Shown: in pieces, positions 23,821 through 32,785 of the stretch | Layout of the letters: every line of letters begins with the position of its first letter | How positions within the stretch are numbered: the stretch's first letter is position 1 | Assembly (NCBI RefSeq): GCF_014284255.1 | Contig: NZ_JACOFV010000013.1 | Span: 62,001 to 126,000, forward strand | DNA length: 64,000 bases | Direction of reading: 5' to 3' | Origin: Cognatundibacterium jejuense | GTDB taxonomy: Bacteria > Pseudomonadota > Gammaproteobacteria > Burkholderiales > Burkholderiaceae_D | Program-made: the position numbers and the translations under genes | The notes under the pieces: model-generated | What the model saw: only the letters and a program-made list of their open reading frames with translations | What the model was told of the DNA's origin: nothing | The model's database searches: none

Positions 23821-26006
23821 GTACGATAGACAGTTTTTTGACGATGCTGCAAACGAGCTGGCGTCGTCGATTGCCGGTGCTTCGGCAAACTGAAGCAGCC
23901 GAATGTGGACTTGTTTGTGTCACGATGGTAGCCAGTTACTACGGAAAAATGCTGGACATAGCACAACTGCGGCGTCAAATTGGCATTTCTCTTCTGGGAA
24001 TGACGATGTTCGATATGATCAACGTAGCTAAGAACATGGACATGAGTGGAAGAGCATTGAGACTTGAACTTTCGGAATTAACTCAATTGAAGTGTCCGGC
24101 AATTCTTCATTGGGACATGAACCATTTTGTCGTTCTAAAAAAAGTTGGTCGTCGGCACATCATTATTCATGATCCTGCAAGCGGTATTAAAAAACTCAGT
24201 TTTACAGAGTTTAGTCAGCACTTTACTGGTATCGCTTTGGAGTTAGAACCGACTGAGAAATTTCAGAAAGAAGACACGCGTAACGCGATCAATTTGCGTT
24301 CCATCATGGGCAAGGTAGATGGCCTCAACGCTGCGATGGTACACATTTTATTGTTGTCACTGGTGATGGAAATATTTGTTCTTGCCACACCCTTAGTTAT
24401 GCAAATGGTGACAGATGAAGTGTTGGTCAGTTTTGATCGTGATTTATTAACCTTATTGATCATTGGAACGATAGGCCTTGGACTTGCAAAAACCATGACT
24501 AATTTTGTTCGTGGTTGGGTGATTACGCATATATCAACAAGACTCAATGTGTTGTGGCAAACACGGGTGTTTGAACATTTGCTGAAGTTGCCGCTCGCGT
24601 ACTTTGAAAAGCGCCATGTTGGCGATATTGTGTCACGCTTTGAATCTTTGCATTCGATTCAAGAGATGTTGACGATGCAATTAATCGAAGGGATTCTCGA
24701 CGGTGTCGTTGCCCTCATCGCGTTTGTTTTGATGCTCATGTATAGCCCGACCTTAGCGTTTGTGGCTTTAGGTTTTGTCTTGAGTTATGGTTTTTTACGT
24801 TGGTTGCGCTTTCGTCCTGTTCGCTACGCTCAAGAGGCACAAATTGTCTCTCGCGCAGAACTTGAATCACACTTTCTTGAGACGGTGCGAGGGATGCAAA
24901 CGGTTAAACTTTTTTCTGGTGGCGATATTCGCAGAGATGAATGGCTGCGTCGTTTGATTCGGACAACCAACGAAGGTCTGCGTTTGCGTAAGTTGGATCT
25001 GCTATTTCACATTGCACAAGGATTGCTGGTCGCATTTGAGCATGGCTTAGTTTTATGGCTAGGGGCGCAGGCAGTGTTGGGTGGCGTTTTTAGCGTCGGT
25101 GCATTATTGGCCTATCTTTCATGGAAAGACCAGTTTATCAGTGGGTTGGATGCTTTGATTGATAAGCTTGCTAATTTGGGAATGATACGGCTTTATGCCG
25201 AGCGTCTTTCCGATATCGTACAAACAGAACCGGAAGAGTTGCCACAGATCCCATTCTTAGGCATTGGCGAATTGCAATCAGATTTAGAGTTGCACAACGT
25301 GTGTTTTCGCTATGGTTCATTTTTACCGCGCGTCATTGATGCCGTTTCCCTCAAAGTACATGCAGGCGAGTACGTTGCTATTGCAGGAAGATCTGGCTTG
25401 GGTAAAACAACGCTTTTGAAGCTGATGTTAGGCTTATTGAGTCCTGAGCAAGGTGAGCTCAAGTTTGGTGGTGTCAATATAAATCAACTGGGTTCTGAAT
25501 ATAGAAAGAGAATCGCAGCGGTAATGCAAAGTGACCATTTACTGGCGGGTAGTCTGGCGGAAAATATCGCCTTTTTCGACGCGCAAGCAGATCAACAGTG
25601 GATAGAAGAGTGTGCGAAATTAGCCTGTCTGCATGAAGAGATTTTGGCGATGCCTATGGGTTACAGCACATTGGTGGGGGATATGGGAAGTGCCTTGTCA
25701 GGAGGTCAAAAGCAACGCTTGTTGCTGGCACGCGCTTTGTACCGGCGCCCACAGATTTTGTTCATGGATGAGGCAACGAGCAATCTGGACGTGTCACTCG
25801 AATTTCAGATTAATGAAAATATCAAACGCCTATCAATCACCCGTATCGCGGTAGCACATCGCCCTCAAACTTTGGCGATGGCGGATCGTGTTATTGATTT
25901 AAATCCGGATTCGCCATCCGTAAATGACGTTCCAACATACGAACAGCTTGTGACAGATAGTGAGAGTCAAACTGGTTTTGATTATCCAAGACTATTTCCC
26001 TTATAG
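23817..26006 (+). CDS. peptidase-containing ABC transporter for bacteriocin export (CvaB-like)
   Basis: A 729-residue exporter that both cleaves double-glycine leaders and exports peptides. The N-terminal C39 peptidase looks active: Cys30 (QTEAAECGLVC), His103 (WDMNHFVVL) and Asp119 (IIHDPASG). Six membrane helices lie at about 160-440. The ATPase domain has Walker A (GRSGLGKTT, about 523-531), signature LSGGQKQR (about 626-633) and Walker B (ILFMDEATSNLD). The intact catalytic triad separates it from HlyB-type transporters with a degenerate peptidase. Together with the adaptor gene it overlaps and the three leader peptides upstream, it defines a dedicated peptide secretion system. Confidence 0.95.
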   Translation: MSTIDSFLTMLQTSWRRRLPVLRQTEAAECGLVCVTMVASYYGKMLDIAQLRRQIGISLLGMTMFDMINVAKNMDMSGRALRLELSELTQLKCPAILHWDMNHFVVLKKVGRRHIIIHDPASGIKKLSFTEFSQHFTGIALELEPTEKFQKEDTRNAINLRSIMGKVDGLNAAMVHILLLSLVMEIFVLATPLVMQMVTDEVLVSFDRDLLTLLIIGTIGLGLAKTMTNFVRGWVITHISTRLNVLWQTRVFEHLLKLPLAYFEKRHVGDIVSRFESLHSIQEMLTMQLIEGILDGVVALIAFVLMLMYSPTLAFVALGFVLSYGFLRWLRFRPVRYAQEAQIVSRAELESHFLETVRGMQTVKLFSGGDIRRDEWLRRLIRTTNEGLRLRKLDLLFHIAQGLLVAFEHGLVLWLGAQAVLGGVFSVGALLAYLSWKDQFISGLDALIDKLANLGMIRLYAERLSDIVQTEPEELPQIPFLGIGELQSDLELHNVCFRYGSFLPRVIDAVSLKVHAGEYVAIAGRSGLGKTTLLKLMLGLLSPEQGELKFGGVNINQLGSEYRKRIAAVMQSDHLLAGSLAENIAFFDAQADQQWIEECAKLACLHEEILAMPMGYSTLVGDMGSALSGGQKQRLLLARALYRRPQILFMDEATSNLDVSLEFQINENIKRLSITRIAVAHRPQTLAMADRVIDLNPDSPSVNDVPTYEQLVTDSESQTGFDYPRLFPL

Positions 26007-26230
26007 CACCGTCGTTCACAAGTTCGTCACAATGTCTGCCGCTTCTCATCGAAGTCCAAACATTCTCGATCAATATGACTTGTGATGATGACTTTCTGAG
26101 GAAGGACGAATCTTTTTTGTGGATATTGTCTGCCGTATGTTCGATGTTTTTTTTTGATAAATCCGTTTTTATGAACTGTAAGTTACAAAGAATTAAATCG
26201 GATGATTTATTTAAATTTCTAGGTAAGTAA

Positions 26231-27595
26231 ATGCGTCAGCTTTTTTTCGCCATAATGGCGTTAAGTATTTTTCATTCTTCATCTGCGAAGGCAATGGGGT
26301 TATTACAAATTTATAGAGAGGCATTGATAAGTGATTCTATCTATGCAAGCGCTCGTGCCAGCCAGTTAGCCGGTGAAGAGAAAGCAGTCCAGGGGCGTTC
26401 CAGTTTGATGCCCAACGTCGTATTGAGTGGTCAAATTACACGCACTTCGCAAGAAAGTATTGGCGACTTTTCCTCAACTGGTGCTGCACTAGCGACGTCT
26501 GCTTCAAATAAAACTTACGGATTGCAATTGTCATACACCTTGCAAGTAACCCAGCCACTGTTTCGTTGGGCGAATTGGCAGCAATACGAGCAAGGTAAGT
26601 TGGCAGTCGTTGCTAGTGACGCGCAGTTTGCGCAGGCAAAATTAGATCTGATTGTTCGTGTGGCACAGGCCTATTTTGATGTGTTAGATGCTCAAAACGT
26701 GTCGACCACCCTACAGGCAGAAAAGTTATCCATTGCGCAACAGCGCATAGCTGCAAAGCGTAACTTTGACATAGGAACCGCAACGATTACCGATAGTCAT
26801 GAGGCGCAAGCTAGATATGATCTTGTGGTAGCCCAAGAATATGCTGCCATTGCAGATTTGAATTTGAAACGCGCGGTGTTGCAACAGATGAGTTCTAAAG
26901 ATATTGGTGAACTGCCTATGTTAAAGAAGGGAGTGACTCTTGCACCACTTGAATCAGCGGAAGAAGCCTATTGGTTAAGTTTGGTTGACACCAAAAATTA
27001 TGAAGTAATTGCAGCACAGGTACGATTGGAAATCGCCAAAAGAGCCATTTCGGTTAGTCGCGCAGGACATTATCCGACGGTAGATTTACTTGCGACAATG
27101 CAGCGCACACGAGCCAGTGGTGACTTACCTGGATCGTTTCCCAGCGCCGATTCAAATAGAACCAATAGTATCGGGATTCAAGTAAGTATTCCTTTGTTTT
27201 CTGGCTTCATGGTGAGCAGTCAGGTAAACGAAGCAATTGCCTTGAAGGAAAAGGCGAGATTTGATCTGGAGTCTGCTCGCCGTGGAGCTGCGCAAAATGC
27301 TCGCACTACGTTATTCGGTTTTAACAGTGGCATGGAGAAGGTAAAGGCGTTAGAAGTCGCAGTTGTATCCGGAGCCGCTTCATTGGCTTCAAATGTTCGG
27401 GGTTACGAAGTCGGTGTGCGCATTAACATTGACGTCTTGAATGCACAACACCAACTACATCAGACAAGAAGAGAGTTGGAGAAAGCACGTTATGACGCGA
27501 TCATGAATGGACTGAGATTAAAAGCGATCGCGGCGTCTCTAAGAGAAACTGATTTGATCGATGTCGCATCGTTGTTAGCGTATGGTGATGAATGA
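26231..27595 (+). CDS. TolC-family outer-membrane channel of type I secretion
   Basis: A 454-residue outer-membrane efflux protein with signal peptide MRQLFFAIMALSIFHSSSAK. It has the duplicated TolC architecture of two coiled-coil halves, with family blocks such as LQVTQPLFRWANWQQYEQ, VAQAYFDVLDAQN, GTATITDSHEAQAR and VSIPLFSGFMV. AGGTAAG precedes the ATG. A 224-bp gap separates it from the transporter gene, and it may have its own promoter. It completes the tripartite export machine for the leader peptides. Dedicated TolC genes are not always present in such loci, so the set here is self-contained. Confidence 0.93.
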   Translation: MRQLFFAIMALSIFHSSSAKAMGLLQIYREALISDSIYASARASQLAGEEKAVQGRSSLMPNVVLSGQITRTSQESIGDFSSTGAALATSASNKTYGLQLSYTLQVTQPLFRWANWQQYEQGKLAVVASDAQFAQAKLDLIVRVAQAYFDVLDAQNVSTTLQAEKLSIAQQRIAAKRNFDIGTATITDSHEAQARYDLVVAQEYAAIADLNLKRAVLQQMSSKDIGELPMLKKGVTLAPLESAEEAYWLSLVDTKNYEVIAAQVRLEIAKRAISVSRAGHYPTVDLLATMQRTRASGDLPGSFPSADSNRTNSIGIQVSIPLFSGFMVSSQVNEAIALKEKARFDLESARRGAAQNARTTLFGFNSGMEKVKALEVAVVSGAASLASNVRGYEVGVRINIDVLNAQHQLHQTRRELEKARYDAIMNGLRLKAIAASLRETDLIDVASLLAYGDE

Positions 27596-27790
27596 TTAAG
27601 TTCTAGCCTTGACAGATGGATCTATCCCTACCTATTATGAATAGGCAGAAGCGAAGGGCAATATTTTTTTCAGAAATTAATTGATTTGGTCCGTGTTTAA
27701 TGAACGTAGCTCACATTTAACGATGCCAACTTTCACATTGAACGAAACGCAAACTTGCTGATTGCCTAGTTTGAAACGGGATGAAGAAAT

Positions 27791-28588
27791 ATGCAAATAC
27801 TGAAGATCCTTTTTATATTTTCTTTCATTCTGTTTTCCAGAATTTCTTTATCTTCGGATTTGCCGATTTGTCCGAAGCATCCAATTCGTTATGCAGTATT
27901 TGACTCGGGATTTTACTATCATAACGGTAAAGGGATGGATGTCGATATTGCCAATGCATTGAAAACCAGAACATCATGTGAATTTGAGATTATTGTTCTA
28001 CCCATTGCCCGTATTTGGGTCGAAATTCAAAACGGTAAAGTGGATATGGTAGGAACTGGAGTCCAAACGCCGGAGCGTGTGAAACACGCGTATTTTTACA
28101 ATTTACGTTACTCAACGCCGTATCTTATTTCGACACGATCAATGCAAAAGAAAATCGAAACAATGGATCAGTTGATGCTTGACCCGGATATCACTTTAGG
28201 CATCCAGCGACAATTTGATCATGGCTCTTATTTTAATCACTACTTAGAGCAACTACGCGAAAAAAAAAGACTGGTCGAAGCCGCGGATACGGAGACACTA
28301 TTGAAAATGTTAGTTGCAAAAAGGTTTAATCTAGCCTTAGTCTATCCTATGTCTTATCGCCCGATCGCTAAAGAGTTGCAATTGGACGATAGCTTGCTTG
28401 TGTATGATGTCAGTCCACCGCGCACTGGTAAATACGGAGGCCTGGCGCTATCCCGGCTTTCATTTTCCGAAATTGAAGCCGAGAAGTGGGGGGCATTGAT
28501 ATTGAGGATGCACAAGGACGGAACCGTGCGTAAAATTCTGAGTAATTATTTGCCAGAACAGGAAGCGAAAAAAATTGCTATTCCGTAA
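27791..28588 (+). CDS. periplasmic substrate-binding protein (SBP_bac_3 family)
   Basis: A 265-residue exported protein with signal peptide (ILFIFSFILFSRISLSS). It has the two-lobe amino-acid-binding-protein fold: AVFDSGFYYHNGKGMDVDIA at the first lobe, then an IQNGKVDMVGTGVQTPERVK segment typical of family 3 solute-binding proteins. No ABC permease or ATPase is adjacent, as with many orphan binding proteins in Burkholderiales. It follows the TolC gene by 195 bp on the same strand. Whether it belongs to the peptide locus is unclear. The ligand is unknown. Confidence 0.82.
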   Translation: MQILKILFIFSFILFSRISLSSDLPICPKHPIRYAVFDSGFYYHNGKGMDVDIANALKTRTSCEFEIIVLPIARIWVEIQNGKVDMVGTGVQTPERVKHAYFYNLRYSTPYLISTRSMQKKIETMDQLMLDPDITLGIQRQFDHGSYFNHYLEQLREKKRLVEAADTETLLKMLVAKRFNLALVYPMSYRPIAKELQLDDSLLVYDVSPPRTGKYGGLALSRLSFSEIEAEKWGALILRMHKDGTVRKILSNYLPEQEAKKIAIP

Positions 28589-28597
28589 GCATTAAGG

Positions 28598-29578
28598 TTA
28601 AACAAATCTTGAAGCTGCATCCAAATTTAATATCAAGGATTTAAATTCGGTATAACTTTGCGGTACATTCCCGTCATGTACTAATACGGTGCGTAGTCGT
28701 TTGATCAGTTCTTCTTGTAGCAGGTTTTTCGAATTTTCTGATGTAGGCTTGAATCGTTGATCTTGAATAGATTGTAAATTATTTGTCAGCCATTGCAGAT
28801 CTAAAGTTGGATGGTTGAGATGTAGTGCAGAATCTTTTTCAATTGCATGCAACTGCTCAAAATCTCTGGACATATGCTTGACCGCATACACTAATAAGTT
28901 ATAACTGTCGGCAGATTTTATCCACCAGACGTTATTTGAAAACTGTTGGTGCAACATTGTGAGCATGGGTGTTAAAACGCTGGGCTTCCCCCACACGTTA
29001 GCGACCAGCACACCACTGTGGTTCAGTTGTCGGTAACAGTTGGCATAGAATTGAGCTGAATTGAGTGACGGAACCAGACCGTGGATGTCATACGCATCCA
29101 GAAAAATCACATCGGCATTACATTCTTGTTGCGGCAGCCATTCAACTGCGTCAGCATGAATAATTCTGAGTCGCGCGTCATCGTCAGGAATCATAAATTG
29201 CCGACGCATAGCGATAACATCAGCATTAATTTCTACTGCGGTAATACGGCAATCTGGTAAATTTTGATAACAATATTTGACCAGCGAGCCACCGCCGAGT
29301 CCAATCAGAATAATGTGTTTGGGGTTTGGATTGAATAGTAAAAAACCCATCATTGCTCTGGAATACGCACATAACAACTGATCCGGTTGATCAATACGCA
29401 TAACGCTTTGCATACAAGTAGGTGTCAGATACATCATGCGCAGTGGCTCATCGTTCAGAATAAACGGTTTGCCTGCTGCAGCCTCCGCCAGCCCTTTCAA
29501 TGTTGCTTGATGCTGCAACTCCTCGGTACTCGGCTTATTCAAAAACAAACGCGATAAACTTTGACGAGCTTTAGCCAT
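28598..29578 (-). CDS. spermidine-synthase-like methyltransferase-fold protein
   Basis: A 326-residue protein with the SAM-type Rossmann fold of spermidine synthases: IILIGLGGGSL, AVEINADVIAMRR, IIHADAVEWLP and VIFLDAYD. In true spermidine synthases this domain transfers an aminopropyl group to putrescine. Many bacterial homologues like this lack the N-terminal beta domain and an adjacent speD and may have other roles. Here the neighbours are a binding protein (convergent) and a ParB-like gene (same strand). Activity is therefore unproven. A C-terminal extension of about 100 residues has no clear motif. Confidence 0.8.
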   Translation of the reverse strand: MAKARQSLSRLFLNKPSTEELQHQATLKGLAEAAAGKPFILNDEPLRMMYLTPTCMQSVMRIDQPDQLLCAYSRAMMGFLLFNPNPKHIILIGLGGGSLVKYCYQNLPDCRITAVEINADVIAMRRQFMIPDDDARLRIIHADAVEWLPQQECNADVIFLDAYDIHGLVPSLNSAQFYANCYRQLNHSGVLVANVWGKPSVLTPMLTMLHQQFSNNVWWIKSADSYNLLVYAVKHMSRDFEQLHAIEKDSALHLNHPTLDLQWLTNNLQSIQDQRFKPTSENSKNLLQEELIKRLRTVLVHDGNVPQSYTEFKSLILNLDAASRFV

Positions 29579-29673
29579 GGTAGTTTATATTTTCAATGTC
29601 TACGTTGAATGCAAAAAACCTTTTCGAATATCATCACTTCAAGGTGTTCAGTTTTAGGCGTGCTGTTGATAGG

Positions 29674-30534
29674 CTAATAGCTACCAGTGTGTACTTTTTC
29701 TAATGCCGCCTGCAACTCCGCAATTTTTTTAAGCAGGGCGGCATTTTCGGATTGTAAAGCAATAATCTTTTGTTGAAGAACCGGCACTTCCGCATCGCCG
29801 CCATAGTGATGTGATGTCACTGCATTGCCATTATTGACATCTGAGGATTCTTCAGATTCTGCGACTTGCTTTGCGATTTTGGTTGGTGCTTTTTGCTCAC
29901 GAATTTTTTCGCGTACTTGTCTGGCCGCTTGCTGTAATTCTTTACGACCACCTGCCACTGCGGCTTGCTGTTCCTCATCAGGCAATGAAGCGACAGCCGC
30001 TGCTGCACTGATAGAAATCGTACCATCTCGCACCGCTTGCACCAATGCAGGTGACGCTGTCCTTTGGATTTTTTCAATTTGCACGACTGCATTGCTGCTA
30101 ATGCCTGCTTCCCGAGCTATTTCCTGTCGGCTTTGGGTCGGCTTAATTACGGGAACGGCGATATCCGCTTCACCTTCCACAGACGGAGCATTGGTGTCAT
30201 GGTGCTTAGTGCGGGCAGTGATGATTTCTTTTTTTCTCAAAGCCAGCATGCCACGCTGAAAGTCAGATACGCTGCGACGCGCAAGGTGATTGTCTATCAT
30301 CCACAGTTGAACATCTTCAATATTACTGAAATTGTCGTTTTGCACAACCTTAAACGGTATTTGATGCTTTTGGCAGATAGCGTAGCGGTTATGTCCATCA
30401 ATCAGCACGTCACCCCAGCAAACCAACGCATCGCGGCAGCCTTCGGTCAATATGCTACGTTCCAGGGCTGCATACTCATGCTCGGTCAGTGGATCAATAT
30501 AAGCGCGTAATGCCTCGTGAATAGTGATGTTCAT
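29674..30534 (-). CDS. orphan ParB-like nuclease/partition-domain protein
   Basis: A 286-residue protein with an N-terminal ParB/Srx domain (ALERSILTEGCRDALVCWGD, VLIDGHNRYAICQKHQIPF). The DGHNR segment is the family's signature. A helix-turn-helix region follows (SRQEIAREAGISSNAVVQIE) and then a C-terminal leucine-rich coiled coil (LQQKIIALQSENAALLKKIA). I chose ATG 30534 (MNITIHEALRAY), with AAGGG upstream, over an in-frame ATG at 30558. No ParA gene or parS-like array is adjacent, so it may be a regulator or the remnant of a plasmid or phage module rather than a chromosome partition factor. Confidence 0.85.
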   Translation of the reverse strand: MNITIHEALRAYIDPLTEHEYAALERSILTEGCRDALVCWGDVLIDGHNRYAICQKHQIPFKVVQNDNFSNIEDVQLWMIDNHLARRSVSDFQRGMLALRKKEIITARTKHHDTNAPSVEGEADIAVPVIKPTQSRQEIAREAGISSNAVVQIEKIQRTASPALVQAVRDGTISISAAAAVASLPDEEQQAAVAGGRKELQQAARQVREKIREQKAPTKIAKQVAESEESSDVNNGNAVTSHHYGGDAEVPVLQQKIIALQSENAALLKKIAELQAALEKVHTGSY

Positions 30535-30912
30535 CGTTCTACCCTTGCAATATTTCATGGAAGGCGAAATTGTAGCTGAGAAATCTGTCCAGAAATCATG
30601 TCAGCGTAGAAGTAGGGCTGCTCTAGCTTAGATTACGGTCGGATTGCCTGTCGCGTGTACAATACTGTGCTTAACAAAGCGTAGCCTGCCTTTTTCATAC
30701 CAACAGCTATACTGAAAGATGACATTATTTGCGCTAATTGAACGATAAAAATGCCAATCCAGTGTTTTTTGCGCGCTTTCTTATTGCGTTAGTCAGAGTT
30801 GGCATCCATTCTCCAAGCTGATTTCCTGGCATCTTCTGATATCTTGAGGCTATTGCCAAAATTTTTACCCATTATCAGGTGTATTAACACCTGTTTTTAA
30901 GGAATTTCCATT
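30535..30912. other. divergent gap between parB-like and small gene
   Basis: This 378-bp gap holds no clear gene. ATGCCAA (30751-30757) and TTGGCAT (30799-30805) form a 7-bp inverted repeat 41 bp apart. A terminator-like hairpin (30876-30898) sits immediately before the next gene. Confidence 0.5.
30876..30898 (+). terminator. terminator-like hairpin in the 5' leader of the following gene
   Basis: CAGGTGT (30876-30882) and ACACCTG (30887-30893) form a perfect 7-bp stem around ATTA, followed by five T residues. The next start codon is at 30913, with AAGGAA between. The upstream gene points away, so this may be an attenuator rather than an end-of-gene terminator. Confidence 0.6.
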
Positions 30913-31161
30913 ATGATGACCTATGAGCAATATCTGGACGAAGTCACCACACTGATGACTGAGAAATTTGATCTGACTGACGAGGATGCGATCAAACATG
31001 TAATGCGTGCGCAAGCCAACGACTTTTTCACTTTGCATGACGATGTGCCTGAAATGCGCACCCAGGAACGTGCAGAACAAGACGCACAGACGATTTATGA
31101 TCAGCGCAACAAGTCCCGTCCACATACACCACCGCAGCGTCCTTCCAAGCCGCGTAAATAA
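30913..31161 (+). CDS. conserved small hypothetical protein
   Basis: An 82-residue acidic-then-basic soluble protein. The N-terminal half is rich in acidic helices (YEQYLDEVTTLMTEKFDLTD) and the tail is Pro/Lys/Arg-rich (SRPHTPPQRPSKPRK). AAGGAA lies just before the ATG. It is 29 bp upstream of the RIO kinase gene on the same strand, so the two are probably cotranscribed. I do not know its function; a partner or substrate of the kinase is possible. Confidence 0.75.
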   Translation: MMTYEQYLDEVTTLMTEKFDLTDEDAIKHVMRAQANDFFTLHDDVPEMRTQERAEQDAQTIYDQRNKSRPHTPPQRPSKPRK

Positions 31162-31190
31162 TTCACTCCGCTAAAGAGTAAAGAGATTAG

Positions 31191-32036
31191 ATGAAAACAC
31201 CAAAAAGAATCCAACCACTGGTCGAAGAAGGACTGGTTGATGAGGTTCTGCGTCAATTGATGAGTGGTAAAGAAGCGACGGTCTACGTGGTGCGATGCGA
31301 GAATGAAATTCGCTGCGCCAAAGTGTATAAGGAAGCAAGTCAGCGCAGCTTTAAGCAAGCGGCATCTTATCAGGAAGGTCGCAAAGTCAAAAATAGCCGG
31401 CAAGCGCGCGCCATGGAAAAAGGCACACGCTACGGTCGCAAGATGCAGGAAGAAGTCTGGCAAAATGCCGAAGTCGATGCCCTGTATAAACTGGCTGCGG
31501 CTGGCGTCAAAGTGCCTAAGCCGTATATTTGCTTTGAGGGCGTGTTGCTGATGGATTTGGTGACGGATGCTGATGGCAATGCCGCACCACGCCTGAATGA
31601 TGTTGAACTCTCACACACATTGGCATTGCAATACCATGCACAATTATTGCAGCAGGTAGTTTTGATGTTATGTGCTGGCGTGATTCATGGCGATCTGTCT
31701 GAATTTAATATTCTGGTCGATGCTGATGGTCCAGTCATTATCGATTTGCCGCAAGCGATTGACGCGGCAAGCAATACCGAAGCGGCAAAAATGTTAGACC
31801 GCGATGTCACCAATCTGGCGTCGTATTTTGGTCAGTTTGCACCCGAACTCAACGATACCCAATACGGTAAGGAAATCTGGAAACTATATGTCGCCGGAGA
31901 ATTGACACCAGAAAGTAAATTAACGGGGCATGTTGCCGCAGATACTCGACCGGTCAATGTTGGTGAGGTTATGAAAGAAATTGAATCAGCGATTTTCGAA
32001 GAACAGGAACGTTTGCGCCGTATGGCAGAGATGTAA
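31191..32036 (+). CDS. RIO-type protein kinase (PA4780 family)
   Basis: A 281-residue atypical serine kinase of the bacterial RIO group. The nucleotide loop is SGKEATVYVV at 25-34 with Lys44 as the likely ATP-binding lysine. The catalytic loop is IHGDLSEFNIL with Asp168, and the metal-binding Asp185 sits in IIDLPQAID. Eukaryotic and archaeal RIO kinases act in ribosome maturation; the bacterial members are uncharacterised but keep all catalytic residues. AAAGAG is upstream of the ATG. The small gene before it is probably in the same transcript. Confidence 0.9.
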   Translation: MKTPKRIQPLVEEGLVDEVLRQLMSGKEATVYVVRCENEIRCAKVYKEASQRSFKQAASYQEGRKVKNSRQARAMEKGTRYGRKMQEEVWQNAEVDALYKLAAAGVKVPKPYICFEGVLLMDLVTDADGNAAPRLNDVELSHTLALQYHAQLLQQVVLMLCAGVIHGDLSEFNILVDADGPVIIDLPQAIDAASNTEAAKMLDRDVTNLASYFGQFAPELNDTQYGKEIWKLYVAGELTPESKLTGHVAADTRPVNVGEVMKEIESAIFEEQERLRRMAEM

Positions 32037-32153
32037 AAGTTAAATACAATTCAGTTCGGGCGGGTGCAAACAGCGCTGCAATTTTACGGTAGCAGACTTG
32101 GCGGGTTGCGCCCGCGCCTTACAATAAAATGTCTCGTCAAAGCCAATGTCCCA

Positions 32154-32184
32154 CAAAAAAACCTCATGTTGTACACATGAGGTT
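32154..32184 (-). terminator. intrinsic terminator of the YHS-domain gene
   Basis: AACCTCATGT (32160-32169) and ACATGAGGTT (32175-32184) form a perfect 10-bp stem around TGTAC. Read on the minus strand it is followed by a T-run (the A-run at 32154-32161). Confidence 0.85.
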
Positions 32185-32199
32185 GGTCGATTTATTTCT

Positions 32200-32679
32200 C
32201 TACTTCTCTACATAAGTACCAGCTTTTAATTCTGGCCAGTTTTGATTAGCATCTTTGATGTAGCCTGGGATATCTTCCTGCCAGCGCTTCAGTACGACTT
32301 TACTCAGATTCAGATAAAGTTTGCCGTCGACCACTTTGTAGGCATTTGGATCCGTCTCAGGTGTGTAGCCTTGCGCCACACCATAAGCGCAGTAGCCGCC
32401 GTATTGTGGTGCGTATTTTTCCGGGTCGGCTTTGAATGCGTCCAGATTAGCCTGGTTACTAAAATGCCAGGTTGCACCTTGCCATTCATACGATAAATTG
32501 GCTTTGCCTTTGACCGGCTTGTTGAGTTTAAAGTAGGCGACCGGGTCGTAACCACGGATCGCCCCAGCTTGCGTAGAGAAGATAGGCGCAATCGGATCAG
32601 CGAATGCTGTGCTGCCAGCGATTGAAAAAACGGCAGCCGCAAATAATTTGATCAAGAGTGAACGGCGAGTAGTTAGCAT
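32200..32679 (-). CDS. secreted YHS-domain protein
   Basis: A 159-residue exported protein with a YHS-type domain (GYDPVAYFKLNKPVKGKANL, then WHFSNQANLDAFKADPEKYAPQYGGYCAYGVAQG). YHS domains are small folds often linked to metal binding. The N-terminus TTRRSLLIKLFAAAVFS has a twin arginine before a hydrophobic stretch, so export may use Tat. This would suit a protein that binds metal before export, though a Sec signal is also possible. It is a common orphan family in proteobacteria. Confidence 0.85.
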   Translation of the reverse strand: MLTTRRSLLIKLFAAAVFSIAGSTAFADPIAPIFSTQAGAIRGYDPVAYFKLNKPVKGKANLSYEWQGATWHFSNQANLDAFKADPEKYAPQYGGYCAYGVAQGYTPETDPNAYKVVDGKLYLNLSKVVLKRWQEDIPGYIKDANQNWPELKAGTYVEK

Positions 32680-32785
32680 GGTGAGGCTCCTTTAATCGTA
32701 TCAAAGCAAATTTAAAAAACTGACATAACAAGTAGTCGACGCTGATACAAAAACCTTACATAGAAAATTCTCTATTTTTAAGAAC

